Origin: Immersiella caudata
Taxonomy: Eukaryota; Ascomycota; Sordariomycetes; Sordariales; Lasiosphaeriaceae
DNA length: 64,000 bases
Assembly: GCA_030512335.1 (NCBI GenBank)
Contig: JAULSU010000001.1
Coordinates: 4,402,001-4,466,000 of the forward strand
Direction: 5' to 3'
In this document: positions 11,597 to 23,424 of the stretch, in pieces
How positions within the stretch are numbered: the first letter of the stretch is position 1
How the letters are laid out: each line of letters starts with the position of its first letter
Translations under genes and position numbers: made by a program
Notes under the pieces: model-generated
Told to the model about the DNA's origin: nothing
Database searches by the model: none
The model's input: only the letters and a program-made list of their open reading frames with translations

Positions 11597-13486
11597 TTAC
11601 GGGTTGCTGACGTAGCTCCTCGCCCTCTCCAAGTCTTGCATATCGGCATGACGAGGTGTATCTGCCGGCCTTTTTTCCAGCTCGGAGTCTGACGATTCTT
11701 CGTCATCGCCACTGTATGCGTACTTGCTCCTGGCTCGAATACCGGCACCGTAGAACCAGAAGAGGAAGGGAATTCCGCAGCAAGCGAGGCCGATGAAGGC
11801 AAGCAGGGATGACGCCCACTGGTCACCAAGACGGTCGTACATCTGCCCAGTGAGGAGAACGGTAGCAGCGCCCCAGAAGGAGCGAATGAATGTCTTGGCC
11901 GCGAGGGCGGACGCGGCTTGGTGCTGGTATGAGTCGACCAGGTAGTTATTGGCAGCGTTGTAGAGGAAGATGAAGCCAAAACCCACAGGGAGACCAGCAA
12001 GGCACGGGCCGACCCAGCTGAGCCGGGTGTATGAGGTCCATGCGAAGATAAAAAGCCCCATGGGAATGAACCAGCAGCTGGCCATCATCGGGATGAGACG
12101 CACCTCAGCTGGAGGCTTGCCGCTATGCTTTTTGACCAGCTTGATGTAGTGGTTGTTGACAATGGGGGCGCAGATGGCCGCCAGCACGACACCGACTGCG
12201 ATGGGGATGAACATGAGTCCGGTGATTCCGGCTGAATACCCCTTGCGCTTCTGGAAGATGATCGGGTAGGCGACGAAAAACATGTACAGAAGACCGTAGA
12301 GGACCGACATGTAGAGGCTGATGAGGAAGACGATGAGCTCCCGGAAGAGCAGCTGAATGGGTCGAATCATGAAAACGCCGAGCCGTTCCGTGAAGTGGCG
12401 AGTGTCGAGATCCTGCTCGGTAACATGATCGGGACTACCGGTTTCCTTGCGCAGCTTCTTAGCGCGACGGGCGAGGATGGTCGGTGCGTATGTTTCGGGC
12501 ACAGTGAAGGTGATGAGCACCCAGACGACGAAGGACGCGATAAGCTGGATCCAGTAGAGCCAGCGCCAGCCGCAGGCATCAGCCAAGAAACCGCCAACAA
12601 GGGGGCCAACTTCACGACATGCGTCAGTCACCAAGAACAATGCGAGGGAAGCAAGTTGAACTCACTGGCAGGGCCGATGAAGGGGGCAGCCGAAAATGCG
12701 GCCATGGGCACACCTCGTTCCTCGTTGCGCCAGAGATCGGCAAGCGTGCCGCCGACGAGGGTCATGGGAGCGGAGAAGGCAATGCCATCGATGGCTCGGC
12801 AGACAATCAGGGTGGCATAGTTTTCAGCCACAGCACAAGGAATGACGAAGATAACCGCGACGAGTAGTGTCGAGGCGCTATGGTTCATGAGGTTAGAAAG
12901 CAACGTCAGAGGGACAACATACGAGCAGCACTCACTATATCACTTGTCTGCCGAATACCTCAGACAGTGGCGCGAAGATCATAGGTCCAACTCCAAAGCC
13001 GACAACGAAAACAGTGATGCTAACGAGAGCGGCTTCCTCGCTCACGTTGAACTCTTTGGCGACGCCCCCAATATCGGCCGTGATGACGCTGGAAGCGAAG
13101 GCAACTACGAAACAAGTAACCGCCACGACCATGGTACACCACCATTTGTATGCCTTTGACCAGTTCTTTGGGTTTTCAGGGTCTCCTTCGGCAAAGGTAA
13201 CCAGCTTGTAGTCTTGGTGAGTGTGAAGGTGCTCCTCAAGCTTGGGATCCTTGATCGGCTCCATGTTTCCAGCCGCCGACGGGTTGTCGACCACCGATGT
13301 GTGTGTGTGAGCATGCCGCATCCAGTATGACCCAACCGAACTTGACTGCAGTGCCGGCTCATACTGGTGGTGCTGTGATGGTGGGATGATCGACTCGTAC
13401 AGGGTGTCACTCTCGTTCTCCAGAACTGTGCCCATGCCCGGGTATGGAGAGACCCGGTCCAAGTGATGGTCTGTTCGATCGTCCAT
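11597..13486 (-). CDS. MFS transporter, DHA1 (drug:H+ antiporter / polyamine-type) family
   Basis: Predicted 12-helix major facilitator of the DHA1 group that includes Flu1/Tpo1-like exporters. Minus-strand exons 13486-12936, 12877-12666 and 12609-11597; introns 58 and 56 nt; 591 residues. The N-terminal ~130 residues are hydrophilic; then DPENPKNWSKAYKWW, the usual entry motif of this group, precedes helix 1. APLSEVFGRQ (loop 2-3 motif A variant) ends exon 1. VCRAIDGIAFSAPMTLVGG and GPAIGPLVGGFLADACGW (rebuilt across intron 2) are the helix-4/5 signatures of fungal DHA1 proteins. Residues near the middle (VPETYAPTILARRAKKLRKE) form the central loop. The substrate cannot be assigned. It lies tail-to-tail with the MATE exporter. 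Confidence 0.92.
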
Positions 13487-15539
13487 GGCGGCGAACTCGG
13501 GATCGCTTCAATATCTGTGTCGCAAGTCAAGTGCCGTGATGTGGTGGAAACGACAAGTCCAATAGCAATAACGAACGTGCTATGTGAGATGGGATACAAC
13601 CGGAAGAACGAAGGGAAGAAGTGATCTGAGTTCCCGCTGGACGCAACGGTGAATGATGCTAAGACCAGTGACTGATAAATGCCATTCCGAGTTGGACGGC
13701 CGACATATATGTGTCTCCCATCGCAGCGCCACTACGGTCTTCGCTCAGCGGCTTCGGCAACGAAACAACGAGTTTTCGGACCCCTGCGAGCATCGCGAAC
13801 AACGCGAAACACGACATACAGCCCTGCTAGGACTGTCGCGCAGTCTAACACGTTCGAAAGGGTGGGAACGCTGGGGTCCGGGTGTGGTTGCGACGGGCCG
13901 CTGGTGGCGATGGCGGGTCAGGGGAAACATCTTCACCAAGTTCCCTTTGGGTACCGAGTCAGCCTCATCCCTGCAGCCCAATCTTGCAACAGTGTCTCCG
14001 GCATCGGGTGGAAGAGTGGACTCGGGAAAACTGGCGGTTGGCCGGAGCTGCTCGGCGTCGCGGTGTCAAGCGAAGAGCGAAGTAAGAATCTCGCCTTCGC
14101 CCAACCAGCGCCCCGATTGTCCGATTGACTTTTGTATCAGTAAACTGTCATCCCAAAATTGACACCGTTGATGATAAAAAAAGTGACTCTAGACAGACTG
14201 CCAAGCGGGATGACTGCGTAGTGACTTCGTGATCCGCAACCCTCAGCGAATTGTGCTCACGAACATGCTGGTGATAGTCCTAGCAATCCTCTGGGAGATG
14301 TTCGACAGTTCGGTCATCGCGACAAAATGTGGGGACTGGTCGCGCCGTAAGTGGACCATGCCTGTTTGTTGGACAATGGAATCCCTTGGCGCAGACCAAA
14401 TGAGGTCATCGAAGCCCCGCATCAGAATGTCGAGAGATACGACCCTCAGGTCATCGAAGCCCCGCATCAGAATGTCGAGAGATACGACCCTCAGTTTGGG
14501 GCTTGAGGACCGTGGCTTCAAGGGGAAGAGCGGAGAGGTTTCCGGTGGTGTCGATTGCGACCCCAGAAGCCTTATTGGACTCAAGCTTTCCGAAACATGG
14601 GTGCGATCAACCGATCCGTGTGCGGCGAATATCCGGAGTGTCGGAAGGCTGGCTCATCGGGACAGATCCTGCTGGCAGCAAACCTGGTCTCGTAAGCCAG
14701 CGCGACGCGACGCGACACACCCACCTAATTGTTGGCGGTAAGCGGGTCCAATCGTCCACGCAGGGCGAGAAACCTTCTGTTTTGCCCATGTATCTTATTT
14801 CTCCGGGTTCAAAGAGGAAAGAGCTTACGGCGCCTTCAGTGCTGGGTGCTGTGGCGAATGGACGATGCAATCATTGGAAGCCCCTCCACGGTTCAGGCGG
14901 GGGCCAGTGAAGGCAAGCTTTTTCCCGATGGCGATGAGGTCTTGGCGCCTTGGCTTCTCATCAACCTGGAAGCCCCTCGTGCTCGTGCTCCTCTCCAGGA
15001 TGTCAATCCACCTCAGGTAATTGCTGACTACAAAGGGAGAAACATCTTTCACTGAGATCATGTTTCGCTCGAACTGGCTTGATTGTTATCTGGGCCGCTT
15101 GTGGCGTTGCGTCCCAACACCACGCTGTCTTTCGCAAATTCGGCTCTCGCGCTAGCGACCGGCGTCATAAAAGACGCTTAGCTTTTATATTTTACCAAAG
15201 TCATTAATGCTGCAAGATTACTAATAACCTTTACATATGCGTTCTTCTGTGGTTTCAAGTGCGAAATGCGCACTGCGCCCTCTATGCTGTAAGAGGTTTC
15301 CTCTTTCAAGAAGATTTCGAGATTGGGGGTTAGGGTCCTGGTCTTTCAGTCAAGTAAATGGTGGTCACGTGATAGGAGCCAAAATTACGGTAATCCACGA
15401 AGTTTCATGGTCCGAGCCTCAAACTTCAGCTTCGTCGGGAAGATAGGTACAAACAACGGCACGAGAGCGAAAATACCGCAGCTTACCACGCCTTCTCAGT
15501 CTGCCAAATATCCGACCAGGCTGACCTCATCGACTCATA
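13487..15539. other. Intergenic, no gene seen
   Basis: Upstream of the minus-strand MFS gene and of the plus-strand zinc-finger gene. Contains a perfect 45-bp tandem duplication (14403-14494). Open frames such as 13653-14162 have no motif and overlap frames on the other strand. Confidence 0.5.
14403..14494. repeat. Perfect 45-bp tandem duplication
   Basis: Two identical 45-nt copies, 14405-14449 and 14450-14494, with the two bases before copy 1 (AG) also matching. Because 45 is a multiple of three, frames running through it stay open on both strands, which creates misleading open frames. Confidence 0.95.
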
Positions 15540-16828
15540 ATGCCTCGGCCGGTTGAGGCAGACGTGCACGGCTCGTTCGTGGAGTTCCGTAGCGGGAGTG
15601 CGTATTTACCTGCGACAGCTTCGTACTGACGAACGCAGTATTACCGCACAGTTTCTGACAGCTTACAATGGTGTGTCCCCACAGGCGATGATAAATGTGT
15701 ATCGGTCCAATGCATGTATTGCCAACAAGTCCGGGCAAAGAACACAACGCGTCAAAGGGCACACCTGCTCAAGTGCGAGAACTACCTCCGAAGCCACCCC
15801 GAAGCATTGCAATCCGCCGGCGACTCGGATGCATCAGGCGAACCGACTTTCGCCGTCGTCGACGGGTTCGACGACACGGGTGCGAGGACCGATCCCGCCC
15901 TCAACTACACACCGAATCCCCGGATCAACGGGCGCCCGTCGCTGGGACACGATGGAACCCCGGCGGCGAAAAAGCACAAGTCGAAGCACAACTTCTCGAA
16001 CCTCCCCGACCTACCCCTCCAAGAAGTTCACGCCGCCTTCGACGAGTTCAAGGTGAACGAGGATGACAAGACCATGTCGGCGCGCTGCAAATACTGCGGC
16101 CAAACCCGAGCAAAAAACACGTCCAGGCAGCGAGAGCACCTTCTGTCTTGCGCTGGATACGCCGATGTCCTGCGGGAGAAGATCCCTGCCAACAGCCTGC
16201 TGAGCCAGTTCGATCCCGACGACATCGCCAGCACCGTGTCTATTCCGGCACCGACGCTCGAGCTTGACTTTCGGATGAGCATACAAGTGAAGCCAACCCT
16301 GGCCGTCGGGGAAGGGAACATCGGCCGGTTGAGCTGGGTGTCTTGCAGGGGCGGGCACTGGGCCGGTCGTTGGGGAAAAGGAGTTGTGGCGGTACATCAA
16401 GCATCCGCGCTACCACGCTTGCGACGTTGAACTGACGAGGGCACAGCCTGGCGGCCAAGACACGCAGACGGCGGTGAGCGATACAGCTACAAGCATCTCG
16501 GCCCGTTACTTGCTGCAAACCAACGACGAGGATCCGGCGCCCATCGTCTGCAACATCAGCGGCTGGCTAACAGCGGAGAAGGAGATTATGGAGAAACTCC
16601 AAGACCCGGTGGCCGCAGACAACGTCTCGGCAAGCCGCTACAAGCTCCGCGTCACCATGGAACTGGAGTCAGGAGACTCTCGATATCCGGGTCTGAAACA
16701 GGCTTTGTGGTGAGTAACTTTGCCCGCTTGGCGAAATCGAAAGACTGAGACTGACTTTTACCAACAGGGTAGGAAGTGGCTGTCGCCGGGGAACCGAGAT
16801 CGTGTACGACTTTTACCGGACCAACTGA
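15540..16828 (+). CDS. Double BED-like zinc finger fused to a DUF3237 domain
   Basis: Four exons: 15540-15597, 15685-16391, 16447-16709 and 16768-16828 (introns 87, 55 and 58 nt); 362 residues; all junctions keep frame. The N-terminal half has two related fingers. The first is rebuilt across intron 1 as FVEFRSGSDDKCVSVQC then CMYCQQVRAKNTTRQRAHLLKC-type spacing; the second reads FDEFKVNEDDK, CKYCGQTRAKNTSRQREHLLSC-like. Each has C-x2-C ... H-x4-C, the BED-type metal pattern. From about residue 200 the protein matches DUF3237: LELDFRMSIQVKPTL at the start, GRLSWVSCRGGHWAG, then PGGQDTQ and a C-terminal EIVYDFYRTN. DUF3237 proteins are small barrel-like proteins of unknown function. A nucleic-acid-binding role is inference from the fingers. 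Confidence 0.8.
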
Positions 16829-18198
16829 CACTGTTACGAATGCGACATGATTTACGTGCAATGCATTACCTCGGTCACATCTTCTGTACAATATCACATG
16901 AGCCATCATATCTGTCTCCAATGGACAGAGGCTGCTCCAAGTTCCATCCGGAGAAGCAATATACAACTGCTACACACACACACACCTCTTTCGCTTTTGA
17001 GTTCTCCGGTACCGCTTTTGCCAGCCTGCGCACCACTGACAATGGATGGCGCAGTAATGAGCACAAACATCTAGCAAAAAAGACATACAACACCAGGGAT
17101 TCGCTGGTCGTCACCGACCCAACTACTGATCTGGCCCTCACTGGCTTGTCTATGGGAGAGCGGACGGGATCCCGAATTTTCCAGTAGGTATGGTCGTATG
17201 TGAAAGTTTGGGCTCGGATCGTCATCCATGGCGAAGGAGGCATTTGCCCGAACATCGAGCCGCGTCTTCATCATTGTCCGCTTAGGACGCGTTTAGTTCC
17301 AACACATCGCCTGGGTAGTACCCAAAATTCCCGGACCGATCTGCTGCGGGCAATAGGGGAATGGGATCAAGGCTGCCAGCTCTGACGTGAGGATACGGTG
17401 CCCTTCAAGGCGTGGCTGATCAATGCGGAAGGTAGCAGTGTGGCCGTTTCGGCTTCCGCAGTCGGCTCGACACCCCGCGTTTTCAGCCTTAAAATCTGGG
17501 GAAACCTCAGCGAAAGGCTCGAAGCGAGGACGACAGAGCCAAGTCAAGTGGTGGCTCCATGAGCTTGTTTTTGACAGGCATCGGTTGGCATTCTGGGTAT
17601 TCTCGCCAGGCCCGGATCACTTGAGCAAGTATTGGATAGACGACACGACCCGGTCCCACGGTTACATTAGCGTGCCGAAATGAGATCCGGGACCCGGATT
17701 TCGCGCTGCAGGAACCCCAATGACAACTCCGCACAGCCTGCGCGTGCCACATCGCGACTGCGGTCAGGCCGACCTCTTCGGGCGTTTGGGTCACAAGCTT
17801 CCCGCTCCGGCATCTGATCGCCAACGTCTCTGCGCACCGGGCTCGCATCGCACCGAAGGGGGTTACACTACCGGGGAAGCATCGCATCGTCACCAGCGCC
17901 GATATATCGAATATTGGCCGCCCGTGCACGCTGCTGGTTCCCTCTGATGCCGCCCCCAGGCGGTCACCCAACCGCTCAATGTAGCTATTCACGGGGTCGT
18001 CCCGCAGGTTTCGCGATCAGAAAGGGGCCCGACGGCCACCAAGGCTCACGGGCACGCGATGGCGACCATGACGACGGAACACACTCAGGGGCTTCAGGCC
18101 CGGTATTTATTAAATGCTGCCTTCATCTAAAGCAATATCGGCCATGTCCCGAGGACCAGGACCCGACAAAGCATCCCAAGGTCACGAAAACAACCATC
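16829..18198. other. Intergenic, no gene seen
   Basis: Includes a short CA run near 16974 and the 5' region of the tannase gene. Open frames at 17507-17992 (-) and 17914 onwards (+) have no recognisable domain. Confidence 0.5.
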
Positions 18199-20039
18199 AT
18201 GCTGGTGTTGTTTACCGCACTTTCGCTGCTGCGACTCTTGTCGTGGGTCGTCGCCGCACCAGCAGACGACGTCCACCGCCGGCAGTCCCTTCGTTGTACC
18301 ACCAACTCCTTCGCAGGCGTGGTCAACTTGCCTGGTGGTGAGTCTTCCCCTACCGCCGTTCATTTCCTAATGTGGTCTACTGTGGCTTTGTTGGGTGTCT
18401 TGAGCGTGACATGAGCACGCCTGAGATATTGCGTTGCGTATGAATTGCGTTCGGGGGAAATTGCTGACGGTTGTTTCCCACAGTGACTGTCACTATCGAG
18501 AGGGCTGTCTCGGTCTCGCAAGGCGGTAGCTACCGTGAGGCCGGCAACTTGGGATTCCCAAACACCATCGACGTTCTTCCTGCGCTTTGTGCTGTCACGG
18601 TGCGCGTCACCAACACAACAGATGTCCCGATCAAGCCGGTATCCAGCTACCGCTTCGGCATGTTTCTCCCCACGGCCGCCAACTGGAACCGCAAGATCCT
18701 CACAGTCGGCAGCGCATCTTTCGCCGGCGGCATCAACTGGGCCGACATGGGACAGGGACCACACTACGGATTCGCTACCGTATCTACAGACAATGGACAC
18801 AACTCAGCCGGTTCCGACCTCTCCTGGGCAACGCCTGCAAGTCTCTACGACTGGGGCTATCGAGCGCTTCACGGTTCCGTTGTTGTCAGCAAGCTGCTGA
18901 TAGCTCAGTACTACGGGAGGCCCTTGACGTATTCTTATTACGCCGGGTGCTCCACCGGAGGCAGGCAAGGACTGCGGGAGATCCAGTACGATGCCAACAC
19001 TTTCGATGGCGCGATTATCGGGGCGGCCGCGTGGGACACAGCTCACCTCATGCCATGGATCTCAAAGATTGCCGTGGACCAGCTCAGCAATACCGCTGGC
19101 AGGTTGCGGGCCCAGCAGATGTCCATCATCGCCGCTGAGGTCCTCCGTCAGTGCGACCCGCAAGACGGCATGACAGACAACATTGTGAGCCAGCCAGATC
19201 AATGCAACTTCAACATCAGTACGATTGTGTGCTCCAACCCGTCGACTTGCATCAACGCCCAACAGGCTCAGACTGCCCAAAAGATCTGGGATGACTACTA
19301 CGCCAACGGTCGTTTCGTCTACAACGGCTTCGGCAAGACCTCGGAGGATCAATGGTCCATCTACTTTGGCGCTGACTCGACACTCACCGGCTTTGACTTT
19401 GACTACGAGCGGTATTGGATCTACAACAACACGCAGTATACCTGGCAACAATACAGCAACCAGACTGTGCTCGACTCGGAGCGTGTCAACCCGGGCCAGG
19501 CCACAGCGAACAAGTTTGACATCTCGGGCTTCCGCACCCGTCCCGGCAAGAAAGGCGGCAAGATCCTGATGTACCATGGCCTCGCCGACGGAGTCATCTC
19601 GCCACGTACATCATTGCATTACTATAATCAGACGATTTCGGCCATGAGGTCCGATCTCGCCAGCACCCGCTCTTGGTTCCGCTACTTTGAAGTGCCTGGT
19701 ATGCAGCACTGCTTCTTCAGCAACAGATACAACGCTCCCTGGAATTTCGGTGCCCCGGGTGCGGCATCAGCTTTACGACTGCTCCCTACTTTGGGTGTCG
19801 GGCTTCCGGCAGTCGGTGATGGATGGTCAGTTCCGGGACACCTCAACGATAGCAACTACGACGCGTTGGTGGCGTTGCAGCTGTGGGTTGAGAATGACAA
19901 GCCAGTTGACAGGATCATCGCCTCGGCTTTTAATGCGGATTTCACGACGTTCAGGACCAGGCCGATTTGCCCCTATCCGCAAAGGGCCGTGTATGATGGA
20001 GGCAATGCCAATGATGCAGCCAGTTGGAGGTGTGCTTGA
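18199..20039 (+). CDS. Secreted tannase / feruloyl esterase family hydrolase
   Basis: Carboxylic ester hydrolase of the tannase/FaeB family, which cleaves galloyl or feruloyl esters of plant material outside the cell. Exons 18199-18337 and 18484-20039, with a longer-than-usual 146-nt intron; 564 residues. The first ~21 residues (MLVLFTALSLLRLLSWVVAA) are a signal peptide. Catalytic marks: Ser about 203 in GCSTGGRQG, Asp about 415 in HGLADGV, His about 455 in MQHC. The cysteines next to Ser and His form the CS-D-HC disulfide that is diagnostic of this family. Several N-x-T/S sites suggest glycosylation. Gallic versus ferulic specificity cannot be told from sequence alone. Confidence 0.94.
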
Positions 20040-20662
20040 AGGAGTGACGCAAGAGCCCCAAGGTCAAGTGTGTTTGGTGCTTGTACTTTAGTTTTCGGCA
20101 CACAACTTGTATTTATACGCCTCTTTTATGACTTGTTCGCCTCAGACAATGATCGTGCCTTGCGACGCACAATCTGGGCCGTTTGCGAGCCTAAATCTAT
20201 CTGCAACCCATGTTTCAAAGGCTTGATTGTCGATTTCTGCAGTGTGAGTGACGGCCGCACGGCTCGCTAGAGAAACGCCAGCCTGAGACTTGGGAAGTCG
20301 AGGCCGAAGTTGGACCGGGCTCGGGGTCGCACTAAAACTCGAAGCGAACTCGCGGTGCCATTTTTGGCAGCCACGGTCTGGGCTGAGCGGAACTCCCCGG
20401 ACCACTTTTCATCACAGGAAACCGCTGGCTTCAACTTCAGCCTGGCAAGATGCAGTGTGCCAGCGATGGGGCTGTCCAGAATCCGGCCAAAGCCTTGCAG
20501 GCAGCATTGCGCCGCCGGCGGGCAAAGCTCAGCCGCACTCCTGGTGTCTCGCCTATTACCATTCCTACCTCAACTGAGGCGCCTGGGCCTTCATGAACTT
20601 GAACGACGAGATCTTCTGTCATTCCCCGCAACACAAGACACTGTCTCACCAAGCCACAAAAA
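20040..20662. other. Intergenic between tannase and CorA-like genes
   Basis: Contains the tannase 3' region and CorA-like 5' region; no motif-bearing frame. Confidence 0.55.
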
Positions 20663-22298
20663 ATGGCAGGGATGCATTCTACGAAGCCTCATGGTGCTTG
20701 GATGGCCCCTCCAGGCGACTACCAAGATCTCATTCAAGAATTGGGCCAGTCTGACCCTCGACTCCGTCGCCCGGACAAGAGATGGCCAAGAAACGGCCCC
20801 GTGCGAGTCCACGTTTTGGAGGTCCCACGCCCACATCCAACCGGCGCCATCGCACCCACGCCCACCATATTCTATGACGCAGACGAACTCGGCCGATATC
20901 TGCAACATGGGCAGAATAAGGATATGACGAAAAACACCATCTACATTCTTGAAGGGCTCAACCAGTCGACCATCGAGCTCATGGGCAGCCACTTCAACCT
21001 CCACCCTTCCATATTCCTCGACTATATCCGATCGGCACAGGTTCCAAGTTACCGAAAGGGTCACTCCAGCATGCTAGCCTCTTCATGGGCCACAAGAAAC
21101 CATCTCGCCATGACCTACCGCGAGCTCCTCGGGATTGACGGAGATGCCGCAAACGCCTCAAATCTCAGGTGTGCCCGTACTGACCGTGACATTGCCAGGA
21201 CGCGTGTCAATGGGAGTTTGGACCATGTGGGAATACTGCATAGAAGGGCAGTAATCTGGAGCAGAGAGAGTGGCGCTCAGTCTGAGTGGGACTGTAAGTG
21301 AATGGATAGATATCCCCAACATATAGAGTGCTATGTCATCTCATACGAAAACAGGTATCGTCATATGCGACCCGCCAGCGGAAACCTCAACCGCCGGGGA
21401 TGGAAAACGCCCAGACGGGTACGTCGACTTCGTCCCCGTCGACGTGCAAGCATCCACCCGCCGAGGACCGCCACGTACATGCCTCGCAGACGATTTGGTA
21501 TTCTACCTGACTACTCACGGCAACCTCGTCGATAACATCGCGTCCCCCGACGCCATCACCTTCTTCGCCAAGAAAATCATCGCCAGCCATTACACCCAAG
21601 TCTTCGACTACTTTCGCCGAAATCTTCGCGAAGTCCAACGCTTCATGAGAGGTCCAGGTCCCTCCGATCAAACTCATCTCTCAGCTGTAGAGGCCAACTG
21701 GACCGACGTCCAGTTCATCGAGCGTCGTCTGGACAAGGGGCGTGTCGATCTAGAGGAGATTCTTCTTCAGACAGGGGCGTCCCTGGACCCGCCAAACCCG
21801 GAAGCTGTCACCTCGTGGAAGGATGTGTCTGCAGATTTTCGGCTGCTGTATCATCGCCTGATCTATCTTCAGCAATCAGCTGAGCGAATCAACGCTTCCA
21901 TCACAGGGTTGGCGAGCATTGTAGGGAATCGACAGGCTTTCAGGGAGCAGCAGTTATCTCTGCACGCAGCCGAGAAAGCACGAGGATTGACCTTCATTGG
22001 GTTGGTGTTCATCCCTCTTGCCTTTGTGGCGTCGCTGTTTAGCATGTCAGAGCCCTATGGTCCGGGAGGTGATAAGTTTTGGCTATACTTTGCCATTTCC
22101 GTACCGGCGGGGTTTGTGGTAATGGCGGCATACTACATATTCGACTTGGGGTTTCAGCCCGATGGCTCAGGATGGTCATTTTCAAGGTTTCTTGAGGTGT
22201 GCAGGAGCGTGACGGGTTACCGGCAGAGTCAACCTCCAGCCAACGCAACACATTCGCAACGGCTGGACAGTGAGGGGTTTGTGATGAATATTGGATAA
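20663..22298 (+). CDS. CorA-like membrane protein (fungal divergent Mg transporter-like family)
   Basis: Exons 20663-21293 and 21355-22298 (61-nt intron), 524 residues. The C-terminal part has the CorA layout: a long helical region (roughly residues 270-420), then two membrane helices, GLTFIGLVFIPLAFVASLFS at about 421-440 and FWLYFAISVPAGFVVMAAYY at about 455-475. True CorA channels carry a Gly-Met-Asn signature after the first helix; here the loop reads SMSEPYGPGGDKF and the signature is absent. This divergent form is widespread in filamentous fungi. The N-terminal ~200 residues (DDLVFYL-type cytosolic domain follows after the intron) resemble other fungal members. Magnesium transport is therefore uncertain. 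Confidence 0.8.
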
Positions 22299-22524
22299 GC
22301 TCCGACGTGGAGATGGTTTTTCTTTGTTCTCGCCACACTGACCGACAGCATAATCATCTTATCTCTTCTGTCAGCACTTCTTTGTCTTCAACGGAGGCTA
22401 TGACCTGCCGCTGGACGTGACCACATTCCAGGCGCGCTCAGGCAAAATGACCTCATCTTTCGATCTTCATGCCTCTCTCTCGTTTTTCACAAAATTGACA
22501 CCCAGCTCTACTTATTAGTCCACC

Positions 22525-23424
22525 ATGTCACGTTCTCTAGATCCCGCCGACCAGTTTGGTCTCAGCGGTTTGATCGTCCTCCTAGTCCCCGATATTTAGA
22601 GCATCAAGGCAACAATAGGGAGACAGGCCGAAGAACGCCACCGCCAGCTCTGCGGCAGGAGTTCAACCCAAGACGCCCTCACCTACCTACCACAGCGCGA
22701 CAGCCGCTCATATTGACGCTCTTGACAAAGGATCTAGCCTCTTCCCCGGCCGCATCACTTTCTTCGGTGACGAGAGTGGCCTTCTCTACATCAGGCCAGC
22801 AACGGGCCACAACGAGATGGCTCACGCAGTCTTCCATCTTCTTATTTTCAATGAGATCAACTCAATGCATCCGCATGACGCCGTCTGACGGACGCATTGG
22901 ACAACGGCATACAAGGGTACCGGTTCTGCGCTGAAGGAAGGCCACAGCCCCATGTGTCCCAAACCCCCCTCGCGGGGCGGGCGACTACGTGCATTCTCTC
23001 ACCTGGCATGTTCCCGCATCGATCGGTGACAGAAGCGGGAAATGGCAAGACACTCCCACTGCTTCACAAGGACAAGGATTGGTGGTTTGATAACTCGCCC
23101 CCAGGCCAGCCCCGGGGCGACGTCAAGATCGTTGTCCTCATCAGTGTGGAACTTGAACGCGAGCGGCCATGCATCGTCATGGAGGAGTGGCACCGCGGCC
23201 GGCCGTCCCCCTCCTGGACAGTCACCATCACCCCACCGTCAGGCAGGCTTGCTCTGGGAGACGCTAGCCAATGGCCCGTGAACATTCCATATGTACCGAC
23301 CATGTCCTTCCGTTTTGAGGATGCGCTCTTACGACCCCGGATGATGGCCTGGCCGGAGAAGAGCATCATGCTTTTCGAGCAAGACTTTATCTCTTTAGGC
23401 ATGCGGTGCTGGAAAATGCTGTAG
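22525..23424 (+). pseudogene. Broken gene of an uncharacterised fungal family
   Basis: Three coding-like blocks lie in the order expected of one protein but in different frames with stops between them. Block 1 begins at an ATG (22525) and reads QFGLSGLIVLLVPDI before TAG. Block 2 (about 22690-22885) reads DKGSSLFPGRITFFGDESG, then HNEMAHAVFHLLIFNEIN, and ends at TGA 22886-22888. Block 3 (to TAA/TAG-closed frame ending 23424) contains DKDWWFDNSPPGQPRGDVKI and ERERPCIVMEEWHRG. I recognise the pattern as a lineage-variable fungal family without known function. Introns could explain one break but not, as far as I can see, all of them. Decay in place is the simplest reading. Confidence 0.6.

Noticed and set aside
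13653..14162. 169-codon frame on the plus strand
   Set aside because: No motif, Arg/Ser-rich, overlapped by two other frames; looks like chance in GC-rich DNA upstream of the MFS gene.
14229..14741. 170-codon plus-strand frame through the 45-bp duplication
   Set aside because: Kept open by a duplication whose length is a multiple of three; no coding signal outside it.
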